DNA from: Cinnamomum chago
Lineage: Eukaryota > Streptophyta > Magnoliopsida > Laurales > Lauraceae
NCBI GenBank assembly: GCA_038049695.1
Contig: CP142454.1
Span: forward strand, 12,752,501 to 12,816,500
DNA length: 64,000 nt
Direction: 5' to 3'
Below the pieces are notes generated by a model. It saw only the letters and a program-made list of their open reading frames with translations, did no database searches and had not been told where the DNA came from. The position numbers and the translations under genes are program-made. Below, piece after piece: positions 1 to 12,200 of the stretch; the first letter of the stretch is position 1; each line of letters opens with the position of its first letter.

Positions 1-440
1 AGGCCCAACTCAGTATGAAATCAAATGGGTGCAAAATAAGTTCCCAGACACAAATTTCATTGGTTGGATCCAAGTCAGTCTGGGAAAAGGCACACCTAGG
101 TGTTACGACGCGGGAAGACTCCTTAAATAATACCTTAAAAATCTCTATTTTCTTATTCAACTTCTTAACTTGACCATTGTCCGCACCGCCCAAATGAAGA
201 TTTTGGGTCCGTCATTGGGATCTGGGCATGCAAATTGGTACCTATTACCATCTCTACGGACACCCAATAAGGGGTGACGATTCCTGATTTCACCTGGCAA
301 CAAGACCTAAACTGGTAATTCAGGGTTCACGTTGCCATTTCTTAACAAGAGAAAACTGAACACAACAACAGAAAATATGAATGACAATGGAGATAGGAAA
401 AATCTGTAAACGTTGTCTTTAACAGTATTTCACATTTAGT
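1..440 (+). repeat. Dispersed duplication, copy A (cut by window edge)
   Basis: Direct-orientation match to 6486-7225. Shared landmarks in the same order include the ggcccaactcag start, the caaatttcattggttggatc block, the ccttaaataataccttata block and the aggaaaaatctgtaaa end. Copy A lacks about 286 bp that copy B holds between its two ACA triplets (6852 and 7138). The true left end lies outside the window. No gene is visible in it. The family is not recognised. Confidence 0.8.
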
Positions 441-1652
441 CTCCCTGGATCACCAAATGTTTTGACCATTATCCACCGTCAGATTTCATGTGAAATTTTC
501 TCCTACAGGAGGAAGTCAAAGATGTGGGCCCCTATCAAACTAACCAAGACCCCTATGAATTTCAAAACCGACGGTCAGAACGTGGAGTTGGGGAGAATCC
601 CCAAAAATCCCCAACCAAAATATAGTTGAATTAAAATTGCTTATGCTGTTTAAGTGTTGAAGAAAATAGTTAGGATCATCGCATTTTTATTTTTTTTTGG
701 TACCTTGGCTTGGACCTTGAATGACCTGACTGATGTAGGAGTGAACCCTTATATAGGCTACATAGGCTGATAAGAAGACTACATGCACATAAGTTGAGCA
801 TATGACCTAAAGATCGGAAATTAGGTTTTTTTTTTTTTTTTTGGTAAAAGGAAAAAAAATTGGGTAGTTGAGAGACTGCCAATTGGGCTATCCCTTTATT
901 CTTGGATCACCTTATTAAAGTGATATTTGGCTCACTTTACTCAAATACGTAACTGACATTTCAGTTATTTACAAATTGTCCTGTCCAATTTTGGTTTTTG
1001 CACACAACCACTTATACTCTCGATAAGAAATAAAAAAAACTATTATGGTACAGGGGCTTTTGAAAATTTCTTACATGGGCAGTGAAGGTTCTGAGCTCTA
1101 ACCCGAAAAATAAAATTAAAAAAAAAAAAAAAAAAAAACACCCTCCTAAGTCCTAAGCATACACCATTTGACAGTTTCCCCTCCTTTCTCATGACCCATT
1201 CTAAAATATGGCCTTTTCTCATGACCCATTCTAAAATATGGCCAAATTTTTTTAATTCTCAAGATCCAATCTCCACTCTGTAGAATGTTCTCTTGTTGTC
1301 CTGGCCAGTGGCCGCCATCCTTATAGTCATTGCCACAGGCAGCTGCTACGCTACTACTAGTCTACTAATAGGGTTTTTTCTAGTAAGGCATAAAGACTGG
1401 CAATTGATGCCATGAAGTTTGAAAGCAACCTATTGATAAGACAATCTGCTCAAATAAATGGATCCGGGTGAGTAGGCAGCTCCTCATGTTACCAGTACGG
1501 CCACTCACAACAATTAATTGATAAGATTGAATTCCTATAAACTTGCCATGTGGCACTAATCTGATAAAGTAGATCCTCCTAAATGGTGCCATGGGAAGAG
1601 TATCTTAACTCTAGGGAATTTTTCAAAATAAAAGGGGAAAAAGGGCTAGGAG
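441..1652. other. Intergenic, no gene seen
   Basis: AT-rich DNA with poly-T (about 824-842) and poly-A (about 1119-1138) tracts and a 30-bp tandem duplication at about 1186-1243 (two copies of a ctcatgacccattc block). The short reading frames here have no recognisable protein features. Confidence 0.6.
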
Positions 1653-3241
1653 TTGGGCTGTCAATCCGGCCCTTTGAAGAGGGGGTTCGGCCCGGCTCGG
1701 CCCGCAAAAGCCCTCAAAGCGAGGGCTTTTCTTTTTATCCTAAAGCCCGAGGGTAGGGTAGGGCCCGATTTTGAAAAGCCCGCAACCTTGAGGGCCGAGC
1801 TAGGGCTTGACTTAGCAAGCCCGAGGGGGCCCGGCCCGGCCCTTTGTCTATTAATATATAAAACAAATAATATGTATAATATAGAATATATATTTATACA
1901 TAGTGATTTTTTAAAAATATATATAAAGAACTCCATTAATTAGCAATTAATGATAAAGACTTAATATTTTGTCAAAAAATAATAACCAAGGCTTAGAAAG
2001 AATTTTAATGGATATCCCCATAGATCACAATATTGCCACCTATATTTAATTCTATGTTATCATATGAATGATATATTTGATTCTATGTTTGCCCAACACG
2101 GACATATTCTTCAATGAAAAGGGAATTCAAGTTGTCATTCATCATATTGAATTTCACCAATGTAAACTATTGAAGGTTTAGAGTTTAGATAGATGATCAT
2201 TAACATTATCATTAAGTGAGGTTGAGTTTCAACCACTAACTATTGATTGATGCCATTTTCTTTCTATACCCCTACTTTTATGACTATTGTTGTTTCATTC
2301 ATGTGGATCCCACATCCGGAGTTAAAAGTTTGTGACTCATGAATCAAATCATCTTTGTCATTTATCTTCGGTATTCAAAGTTTAATTGTTTTGTTATAAA
2401 ATCCAAGGGTGATTTTTCGAAGAATTACAAGTTAGGGGTTAATGCTAACTCAAGAGCAGTTGAATGTTTATTTGAACCACATATACAAATAATTTAATTG
2501 GAATAAGTCCAATGCCTATTTAAAGTAAATCTAATTGAATCAGACACGACTTGCCAAACATGTTCTCATGGTTCACATTATTGCTTTATAAAATATATAG
2601 AACACGAACTAGTAAAAAAGGCAACAACTATCAAAACTTCAACTATGACAATCTTAATAATAGCCTAAAAACGAACAAAACCGAGCACATTATTTAAACT
2701 ATTAAGACTGAAAACAAACAAAATCGAGCACATTATTTAAACTATGTAACTACTGCTAGTATGTTAAAGTATTTAAAAGTGTATTTCCTAGTTTCCTGTC
2801 ACACTACTATCACATTACCTTATTTCATTTAATCCTAACTAATATTTTTTATAAAATGATGAAGTAACTTGTTTTGTGCATTCTTTTAGAAGTGTTACAA
2901 AAAGATTGACTTTTACATTGCCCATCGAATAAAGGTGGGTTAGCATTATGGTATAGAAGAATAATAATTTTTTCCGGCCCTGACCCGACCCTAGCATTAT
3001 GGTATAGAAAAATGATTATTTTTTAATAAAGGTGGGTTAGCATTATGGTATAATCATTTTTTCCGGCCCTGGCCCGACCCTAGGTCGGCCCTGACCCTTG
3101 AGGGTAGGATAAGGGCTTCGATATTGTAGGCCCGCAATGAGCTCCGAGGGCTTTGACTTGACCTAAGCCCGGCCCGCATATATGAGGGTAGGATAAGGGC
3201 TTACCTCGGCCCGGCCCTGGCTCAGCCCTTTGACAGCCCTA
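1653..3241. mobile_element. Non-autonomous hAT-type DNA transposon, 1.6 kb
   Basis: The left end reads ttgggctgtcaa and the right end, reverse-complemented, reads tagggctgtcaa (11 of 12 match). The flanking 8-bp direct repeat gctaggag lies at 1645-1652 and 3242-3249. An 8-bp target duplication and a TAGGG-type terminus are hallmarks of plant hAT elements. Both subterminal parts (about 1655-1850 and 2975-3241) are rich in GGCCC/GGGCC motifs including a small hairpin at about 1707-1733, while the middle is AT-rich. A 'gggttagcattatgg' motif recurs between about 2937 and 3050. No transposase is visible, so it would depend on a partner element. Confidence 0.8.
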
Positions 3242-3254
3242 GCTAGGAGTTTTA

Positions 3255-4661
3255 GGTGCCGTTTGGCAAGTCTGTTTCTAATTTCTATTTGGACTTAAAA
3301 CTGATTGGAATAGAGTGTTTAGCATTTTAGACCGTTTGGCACCTTAAAAGCAAATCTCTATTTGAAGTGGTTTTAAGATGTATTTGCCCCATTTGAAAAA
3401 GTTATATTTTGGGTGAGAATTCAATCGGAGCCTCAAGTCTGAAGCGGAAAGAGATAAGTGATTTTTCTATGGTCAAGTTTGCCCTCTATTGTTTTCTCAT
3501 ATGACAACAATACCCATATAAAAGTACCCCACTTCCCAATCTCATCTCTTCCTCTCCTGAGAAAACCCTAGCAAAGATGAGATGCTCATCGTCTCCAACG
3601 CTCGGTACCTCCCTAACATCCGTCCAGACCATTTTCAAGAATTTTTTATGTTTGGATATGCCATTGATCTGATGGCCACGCTCTTAGTATGATATTGTGT
3701 GAAGTAAATGTTTTTGGAAGAAGAACCTCTTAGAAGTTGGGCTTGTATCTCTACACACAGAGAAGTGGGATTTCTTAAGAGAGGAATTCTGGATCACTGT
3801 CTCTATATGCAAAAAGAAGATGAGCTCATGTCTCTGTGTGCTTAGAAGTGGACATTTTGGACACATCTCTTAGACTCAAATTCCTCTATTGAGCAGATTG
3901 TGTTCCAATAATAATGCATGCCTAGATACATGATGCTAGTAAATTGGGGCAAGAGATGGAAAGATCTCATTATGTAAATGGTTTGACAAAAAAATTACTC
4001 ATTTATGCTCATTGGATTTATTGATTTGATGAAAAATTGCACATGGGTTTGATGTTGTTTCCTATTATTTTTATTAAATAATTAAAGTATTGCATATGGA
4101 TTAGTTTCTACTCGTTTCTGAATTTTGTTGTTGGGATTTGAATACATTTTTCTTGATTGAACCCAACTGGAGAGAACGAGGACTGTAGTCTCATACTAGG
4201 ATGGGCAGGATTGGGTTGTTTTGTTATTTCAAAGTGGATATTGATTACACACCGAAGATATTGCATCTCCTTTTTTTTATGAGATTGACGGGTGGGCATT
4301 GGATTGTGATGGATGTAAAATGCCTTTTAATAATGTAGATTTTGTCATTGCTGGAACATATAACATCATTTTATGACACCTAAAATTCATTTATAAGTTT
4401 TACGTGGGCCCCCTATGACTGCAATATAATTCTATGATAATTCTTTTTTTTGAGGAAAAGACAAAAATTGCCCTTGTTATAAGCTCTCATTTGTATGTTT
4501 ACCAAACAAGTTTTTTCAAATAGATCTAATTGATATTACAGATATACTACGTCTTACCAAACGTTCTATTTGTAGAATGGTCAATTTAGAATAGATCTAT
4601 ATCAAACAGATCTATTTGAAACAAATCTATTTCAAACGGATAAGACTTGCCAAACAGACCC
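3255..4661. mobile_element. Probable non-autonomous DNA transposon, 1.4 kb
   Basis: Imperfect terminal inverted repeats of about 19 bp end in the shared core gtttggcaagtct (left) and agacttgccaaac (right), 16 of 19 matching. Candidate 3-bp flanks are TTA (3252-3254) and TCA (4662-4664), one mismatch, which would suit a PIF/Harbinger-type element. More caaatctattt and tttggcac motifs sit inside each end. No transposase was recognised. At 3560-3650 it contains sequence that looks like a plant 5' leader followed by an ATG (see findings). The superfamily is not certain. Confidence 0.55.
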
Positions 4662-6485
4662 TCAAACTATTGTGGTTTCTGCAGCGGGCCCATTCATGAA
4701 AAAAAAAAAAGAAAAGAAAAAAGAAAAAAGAAAAAAGGCCATGCCTGAGGTTGTGATTTATCTCTGCCTTAACTAATTAAATGGGTCATTTGCCAAAAAA
4801 AAAAAAAAACAAAAATTAATTAAATGGGTCAAATTTTTCTTTAATGAGATTGGCCTATGACCAGATTTTTGACAGTTAGTCTTGATCCAGAAGGTTAGTC
4901 TCATTAAATGAGTTGGCTGAGCTTGGACTAACTTTTATGTGTAGCAATCCTAGTGGTATTCTGCTTGGCCGAACAATTCCTTCCTCCTATATTCTAGAGT
5001 CAGATTTGGGCTTATTCTATAACAATTATACTTAAGCTCAACATTCAGGCCTGATATTGGACATACGAAATGCTTAAGCATCATTTGTAGGGGTGGCAAT
5101 GGATTGGTAAGGCTGGGTTCTAGTCAAGTTGAGCACTGAGTGTATATAATGTGTATATGTAGGCTCAACATGAACCCACGTTATTATAATATATTAAAGC
5201 CAAGGGGTTTTGGCTTTAATTTTGAATGTCACTTGTAATTTTGGCTGAAAGTTATTCTTTTTTTTTTTTCAAATACTCAACACTCTCTCCCCACTACTTA
5301 TCTTATTGTAATTACCTACATTTTATCTCATGAAACGACTCACGTACAACTCTCAACTTTTCAAAATTTCACTATTTCTTTTCTCAAAAACTCTCTTCTT
5401 GTCCCATCTTTTCTATTCCTACTCTATATCACTTAGTTCTCGTATTAGACAGCTATGTACTTTGACCATTTCTTTTCATTTGTTTTCTTTCTAAAATTTA
5501 GGAACAAGATTAGCGGGTTATGATTATTTGGAGGGTTTTGTTAGGAGGTAACAAATTTATGGGTTAATTTTTCTTTAATTTTTATGTCCCTTTTTTTATG
5601 TCAATTTGAATTTCTTGGCAATTATTTGGTCATCTTATAGTGCAATGTTTGGACCTACCAGTGCTAAGCTCGGGTTATTATGCTAGTTTATTTATTGCGC
5701 TGAAAGTCTCAACCTCGATGTCTTGTGTCGGCAGGTCTTGGTGCAGCGAGTAAGGTTGGACCTGAATTACCTTGGTATAGCCGGGAAGTGTAACGTACCC
5801 TAATCATTTTGATGATAATTCATAGATCAGTTTGAGACAGGGACAATTTTGGCCACTTCCATTTTCATTGTACCGTGGAGTGTGGACAGTGTCAATCATT
5901 TTTTCTCAGCATTCTCTCCTCACCCAGATGACCCTCACAGCAACAGCGCCATGAGCTACACCTAGGGATGGTATTGGGTCGGACCCGGGTCAGATCCAGC
6001 TATATCTAGACCAGAAATAACAAAACTGTCATCGGTTGGGACCGGGTTTGGGTCCAAGTTGGATCTCAAACATGGTGCCCATAGCCAATCCCAATTATTT
6101 TATTTGTGTCCCTGTAGGGTTTTGATCTGTTTTGACAAAACTCCATGGTGCGACGATAGTGGATACTGCCACGACAATAATGGCGGTGGGGGATGGAAAG
6201 ATCTCAACAAGACTATAAGTGTGCGAAATATCAACCCCATTATATCATTATAACCCATTGATCTATGACCCCCAAATTTAGGTTTTGGAAGGCGTCACTT
6301 TTCGGATTGCAATCCAACAGTACGTAACAGCTCGATGAGAGTCAATCTGGATTGCGACAATTCATAGGGTAAGTCTGTGTGAGGGGAGTAACTTGATCAT
6401 GGGTGGTTCATTGCACCACATATACCTTTTGCATTTTATTATTTGGGTCGTGGCCAGAATTACAAGGTCTCAGCTCTAAGCTCTA
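4662..6485. other. Intergenic, no gene seen
   Basis: AT-rich, with A-rich tracts at about 4700-4735 and 4795-4812. taggggtggcaa at 5088 and tagggatggta at 5964 resemble hAT-element ends, but matching right ends and target duplications were not found. Reading frames up to 64 codons show nothing recognisable. Confidence 0.5.
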
Positions 6486-7225
6486 GGCCCAACTCAGTAG
6501 CTAGACCCAAACCTTCTCGAAATTAAATAAATGGGTGCAAAATAAGTTCCCAGGCACAAATTTCATTGGTTGGATCCAAGTCAGGTCTGGGAAAGGGCAG
6601 ACCTATGTTTTACGACGTGGGAAAACTCCTTAAATAATACCTTATAAAACTATATTTTCTTATTTAACTTCTTAACTTAACCATTGCCTGAACCACCCAA
6701 ATGAAAATTCTGGATCCGCCATTGGAATCTGGGCATGCAAATTGATACCTATTGCCATCTCTACGGACACCCAAAAAGCGGTGACGATTCCTGATTTCAC
6801 CTGGCAACAAGACCTAAACCGAAAATTCAGGATTCACGTTGCCATTTCTGAACATAGATGGGTTGTGTTTTCGTTGAATATACCATTCAACCTGCCAAAA
6901 CATTAAGTAGAAGATAACTAGAGTTTTATTGAAGCTACGTTTGGATCCTCAGAACTAGGCTTCCCTGAACTGAAGTTAATTAAGTTACCCATATCTCCAT
7001 TTACCAGAAAATGGTCATATATGGCCCAGTTTATCCAAAGCACTGCAGTATTTTGAGAATATCTTGACACTATTGCAACACATCCCTGAAATGGTGTTCT
7101 CCCAATTATGTCATGACAGTATTTGCAAAATATAACCACAAAGAGAAAACAGAACGCAACAGCAGAAAATAAGAATAACAATGGGGATAGGAAAAATCTG
7201 TAAACCTTAGTCTTTAATAGTATTT
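6486..7225 (+). repeat. Dispersed duplication, copy B (longer form)
   Basis: Matches 1-440 in direct orientation and carries an extra 286 bp (about 6853-7140). A short ACA microhomology at both edges of the extra segment fits its loss from copy A rather than its gain here. The - strand holds an 87-codon open frame (7181-6918) beginning with a hydrophobic stretch, but I cannot assign it to a family. Copy B also has about 20 bp not present in copy A near 6503-6525. Confidence 0.75.
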
Positions 7226-7789
7226 CATATTTATTTTTTATATTTATGATGTAAATTGTTTAGAGATTAATCTAATCCTTCTGATGCTTCGCACTCACGC
7301 CTCAAGAACTCCCAAAGTTGAAAAAGAAAAGCGTAACATTTTCCCTAGTTTTTATTTTTTTTTAGTACCTTAACCAAGGGCGCTGGACCCGTCAGATAGT
7401 CCACATACACAAGAGAAGGTAGCCCACACAAGTGGGAAGATGTAACATTTTCCCTAGTTAATAATTCCCAGGAACGATATTTGTGACAATTATCCTTGCA
7501 CACAATCCGACCGTAAGCTATAGGGGCCCGATTGAAGAAGAAGCCCGGCCCAGTTGAATCAAGCGTCCTTATTTTTCATTAGGGAGCTCTGACCTAAGTT
7601 GGGTTGGCTAAAACCCAACATTCACCTATGCTTTTGGTTGAAAGAGTAAAGGAGCGGTTCAGTCTATCAAACTCCTATAGCTATAGATGTACACCTATCA
7701 AGGCCATATGCACCTGGGAATTTCCCCATCCTTTTCTCCTCCTCCAAAAATCCCCTTTGAAGAATTATCAATATGAAATTCTTTTAACC
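7226..7789. other. Intergenic, no gene seen
   Basis: AT-rich sequence. A + strand frame of 62 codons (7604-7792) has no recognisable protein character. Confidence 0.5.
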
Positions 7790-8504
7790 TAGAATATGTA
7801 AAATAAGGGACAGAGGAAAGTAGGGAATTAAGGGGCTGGGCCAGAGAAAACAAATGTGAACATGCCCAACATTAGAATCCCAGAATGTTAATGGGCTTGC
7901 CTATGTTCTTAACTGATTGGGCCGGGTTTTTGACTCAGACCTATGAAGCATAACTTTTTCTAGAAAATGTAAAATAAGGACTGAGGAAAGTAGGGAATCA
8001 AGGGGCTGGGCTAGAAGAAACAAATGTGAACATGCCCAACATAAGAATCCCAGAATGTTAATGGGCTTGCCTATGTTCTTAACTGATTGGGCTGAGTTTT
8101 TGACTCAGACCTATGAAGCATAACTTTTACATAACTTTTGCTAGATTATGTAAAATAAGGACAGATGAAAGTAGGGAATCAAGGGGCTGGGCCAGAGAAA
8201 ACAAATGTGAACATGCTCAACATAAGAATCCCAGAATGTTAATGGGCTTGCCTATGTTCTTAACTGATTGGGCTGGGTTTTTGACTCAGACCTATGAAGC
8301 ATGACTTTTGCATGACTTTTGCATAACTTTTGCTAGAATATGTAAAATAAGGACAGATGAAAGTAGGGAATCAAGGGGCTGGGCCAGAGAAAACAAATGT
8401 GAACATGCCCAACATAAGAATCCCAGAATGTTAATGGGCTTGCCTATGTTCTTAACTGATTGGGCTGGGTTTTTGACTCAGACCTATGAAGCATAACTTT
8501 TGCT
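7790..8504 (+). repeat. Tandem repeat, four units of 171, 181, 192 and 171 bp
   Basis: Units start with tagaatatgtaaaata or close variants at 7790, 7961, 8142 and 8334, and the last ends at 8504. The unit body is highly conserved. The junction contains one, two, three and again one copy of a 10-11-bp motif of the cataacttttg/catgacttttg type, which accounts for the growing spacing. The repeats keep a reading frame of about 62 codons open (for example 8113-8304 and 8308-8496), but this follows from copying the same unit and is not evidence of a gene. Confidence 0.9.
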
Positions 8505-9195
8505 AGCTGAGACCCGGAACATGGATGACACTTTGAGGCTTCTCTGTGTCCAGGTTGTGTAAATGACCTGACCATAAAAAACTTGGGTATGGAACCTTTT
8601 TGGGCTTGATTGATAGTCGGGTCCAGGACTAGGTGCAATAGGCTCATATACAATACTACACATATTTTTCTTGAACACCCCTTTATTATAAGGTGGCCTA
8701 CCTATGATCAACTCGTGCACTTTACACAAACCTCCTACGAATTATCACTAATTCCATTTTATTTCACAATGATCAAAGCAATTTTTCAATGTTAATTCAG
8801 GTTTATCTTCTTAATTACAAGTTGCACTCCAAAAATAAAAGCCACTGAACTTCAAAGCCACAAAGGCAAGGGTGAGAATGGTGGAGAATATTAGATTAGT
8901 CTGATGTTTGGTCCGCCTCTAATTCCATGCCAAGACCCATTCGTCTCTTCCTACCCTCCGTGATCTTGACACACCCACATCATGTATTGCACAGAAATAA
9001 TAAAATGAAATAAAATAAAACTGTGTGTAGGCACTTTGAGCCGGACTCATTATATTACAAATTCTGGCAGGTGAAGGTCAATGCGCATTTGGCTTGGTTT
9101 CAGCCACTCAACTAGACCCTGCAACTTGGGTGGGCCAAGTCAGCTATATTCAGGTCAGACCATGTGGGGTCCATGTTATACAGTCTCTCAACAAA
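8505..9195. other. Intergenic, no gene seen
   Basis: Unique-looking AT-rich sequence. Frames of 60-81 codons overlap on both strands and none resembles a known family. Confidence 0.5.
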
Positions 9196-9599
9196 TCATA
9201 AGATGAGCGGATGAGATCTTCTACAAAATACAAGATCCGATGAGCAGTAGGTCAATGGCTTTGGATACATTATACATTCATATTCATGCATTATTTGAAG
9301 CGACGAGTCCAGGGAAACGGAACTTGAACAGAAATAACGGGCGTTGACTGACTGACCCACCAAGCAACGACTTTCCATTCTCCGAGGTGGATGACTGAAG
9401 TGATGACACGTCCTCCTCGAGAAATCGAAGCCGCACGTGAGATCTCAATCTCCTCGTGCATTAAATTTTGGATGCTGGAGCTGATACGCGCACGTAAGTC
9501 ATTGACATGCATGTGCATTGGCACGTGATTGTCATATTCGAGGAGGAGGAACGGCATGTAATTCCTCTGCATATAATAATCCAAATCCGTTGCATGCAT
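9196..9599 (-). pseudogene. Possible exon relic on the - strand, function unknown
   Basis: A 102-codon frame runs 9599-9291 on the - strand, in a stretch more GC-rich than its surroundings. On that strand the sequence ttatatgcag at about 9576 would make a splice acceptor, followed by an open frame with residues such as RARISSSIQNLMHEE and GGRVITSVIHLGE. This is loosely reminiscent of the C-terminal ACT-like tail of some plant bHLH proteins, but no bHLH domain is present and no partner exon was found. It may be chance or a decayed fragment. Confidence 0.25.
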
Positions 9600-11480
9600 T
9601 GCGCTTAATTTATTCCAAAAATCTCTGATTCGCTATAATTGATTCTGACAAAAACAAAAGTACTTCTCCATTTACTTAACTTAATCTGCTCAAATGCATG
9701 GAGTTTATATCCTATGTGGGCCCCATTGTGCTAATGATCATATGACTGAAAATAGTATTGGTTGTTAGAGGTGTGTGGTGTGTGGGAGTGGCCCAGATGA
9801 TCACATGCCTACTATGAATGGACCTGATCGCTTAAAAGACTAAAAGCTTAAACTTATTAGAATGAAAGGATTCTGATTTGGCTAATAACAATGGGAGGCT
9901 CATGAAAATCTCCAAAATGAGAGAGGTTCCATCATTGGAAGGAAGTCAATATAGAAGTTCTATTAATTAGCTGGGTTTTTATTGATGACTGTCTTGGCTT
10001 CAAGGACTTGCTTGTAACTGTCATTAATCACACAATATATTAAGGAGAATGAGAAAAGACTTGCAATTCCCAATGCGGAAATCAAGAAAGATGCCAGAGG
10101 GATTAATCAAGGATGGATTTATTTACATTGATAATTGTACTTGCATTCTGTTGTTTAGATTTAACTTAATGAGCTGTCGATCGTATGATTGTAAATTATG
10201 TTTCATGCTAACATTGGAATCATAGTTCCATAAGGTGGATATGCTCCAAGTTGTCCAAAATGGAAGGTTTTAGCCATCAATTTTTTTTTTCCTTCTTCAC
10301 TTATATAATTGCTTTTATCAACAATCAGCTGTCAGCTACCAATCAAAGGGTTAAAATATTTGGAGATTTTATCATTACATTTGAAGTCTAAAAGTCAATC
10401 ACTAGTCTTCTACGTAAGATTTCTTCAACATGGGATGGGTGACCCACACGAGCAGTTCAAAGTTGGGTCAATGAGAATTCAAATGTTGACCGTTGGATTT
10501 TAAGAACAATATGTCAATAGGGCAACTTTTAAAGCTGGTATGAGAGGATAGCAATCGATCATTCCTTTCTTAAACGATGATCAACTACCCAATACCAGCG
10601 CATGTTTAGGTTCGAAAACAGCAACGGGGTCAAGCCAAAAGCTTCATGATATTTGAATTTGGACTGATATTAATTGGTCTTTGTCCGTTTTTTAAATTGA
10701 TTTTTAGAAGCTTATCCAAAAGTATATTTTAGAATTTTGAGAGTCTTCATCTTAATTTCTTTTAGGGTGTTCTAAGAGAAGTAGAATGGAGCTGAAATAC
10801 TTTTAAGGTGTAAAGACAGCTTATGAAAAATTAAATTCAGTCTGTATTTGTCATGGGTGAAATTTATTTCAATTTGGTGATAAAGACTTGGCGTCTGTCT
10901 GCCTAATTTTAAAATGGTGTATGAAGGGGCCGGGATTAGTAACCGAGGAACATTCCACATGAGAAATCTGTGCTCACCTCCCTATCCAGGGCCTACTTAT
11001 GATCCCCCTCAACCCAACACACACAGACACCCACACTGACTCATAACCCACATTCACATCCAAATTTCCATCAGCCCCGATCCACGTTTCTTTGGTACTG
11101 CTTCCACCATCAAATTTGTGCATGGGATCGTTTGCCTTTTACTCATGAGATAGGAAACTAAGGTTAGCATGTGTATATGTTACGTATGTGAAACACATTA
11201 CCATGGTTTACATGAGCAAATTAGTACATTCAACAATTTTAGATGTATTTAGATTTTTTAGTTATTTTTCACAAATGTAGCAATAGCCATGAAGATTTGA
11301 GATAAAAACTAGCTAGCTTCATCCTTATCATAATATGAGAATATCAAATGGTTCAAATCATGAATTGGGGGCCCACAGAATTGCAAAAAATTAGATTTAT
11401 AGGTTGGTATTTTTGAACGTTCTTAACAAATTCCTCAAAAGAATCTATGAAGATTTAAGATGATAAACCATATATGGTCA
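9600..11480. other. Intergenic, left flank of the LTR element
   Basis: AT-rich DNA with no recognisable coding region or repeat. The last bases (ggtca at 11476-11480) form the left target-site duplication of the retrotransposon. Confidence 0.55.
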
Positions 11481-12155
11481 ATTGTGTGGGGACCACCCCA
11501 TAAACCAAAACTCTGTTCGGTTTCGGCAAAGCACATCCATATCGGTCTCGGACACAGACGCTTGCTGATTCAATCTCGGCCCCAGCTGTTGATATCGGGA
11601 AGTGATATTCAATTCGGCCGCGCCACCTCATCCAGTCTCGGCCACACGGATTATAACTGCATCCATTGGCCACAGCCCCCATACGGACGGGACCCAAGAA
11701 AGGGGTCCGATGGGACCTCAGCCATCAACAGATCAGAGCAGGATCAGGCCCAATGTGACTGGCATTAAATGCAGTATGGGCTGATCGGACCCCCATTAAA
11801 TGCAATAAGGGCTGTGATGGACCCTCATTAATGACTGTGGGCTGATGGCTGATGAGACCCTAGTCACATCACAAGGCCCACTGGCACAATCATCAGAACT
11901 ATTCCCTCTATAAGGCACAGGAGAGACCAGAAGGAAGGTAGGCACTCTCTTACATGCAACCCAGCCCTCTCTTTCTTCTTCTCCCATCACTGCTAACTTA
12001 AGCATCGGAGAGCCCTGTGCTGCCCCAGCCAGGGTCCTTTGACTGTTTTCTTCTCCCCTTTCAGGTTCACCAGGCAAGCAGCTCCCTCTCGAGTTCTTTG
12101 AGTAAGTCCTTGAAGGCATCCTAATCTTGTGAGTATATTTTTCTGCACTTACAAT
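11481..12155 (+). repeat. 5' LTR of the Tat element
   Basis: 675 bp, matching 21816-22490 except at seven positions. The outermost bases are ATTGTGTGGG and CTTACAAT, so a canonical TG...CA LTR would be 11483-12153. A TATA-like ctataag sits at 11908-11914. Three imperfect 31-32-bp repeats starting cattaa (11763, 11794, 11826) lie upstream of it in the presumed U3 region. RNA probably starts about 30 bp after the TATA motif. Confidence 0.93.
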
Positions 12156-12173
12156 TGGCGCCGTCTGTGGGGA
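12156..12173 (+). other. Primer-binding site of the Tat element
   Basis: tggcgccgtctgtgggga follows directly after the LTR. It starts with TGG, the complement of the tRNA CCA tail, followed by CGCC as expected for pairing with an acceptor stem. This is where minus-strand DNA synthesis would start. I have not assigned the tRNA. Confidence 0.8.
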
Positions 12174-12200
12174 ACGATTTCTACAATCTTCCCTATCACC

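Noticed and set aside
8113..8496. Two near-identical 62-63-codon frames that look like a tandem gene family
   Set aside because: They are read from the 171-192-bp tandem repeat and mirror its unit. No start context, domain or expression signal supports coding.
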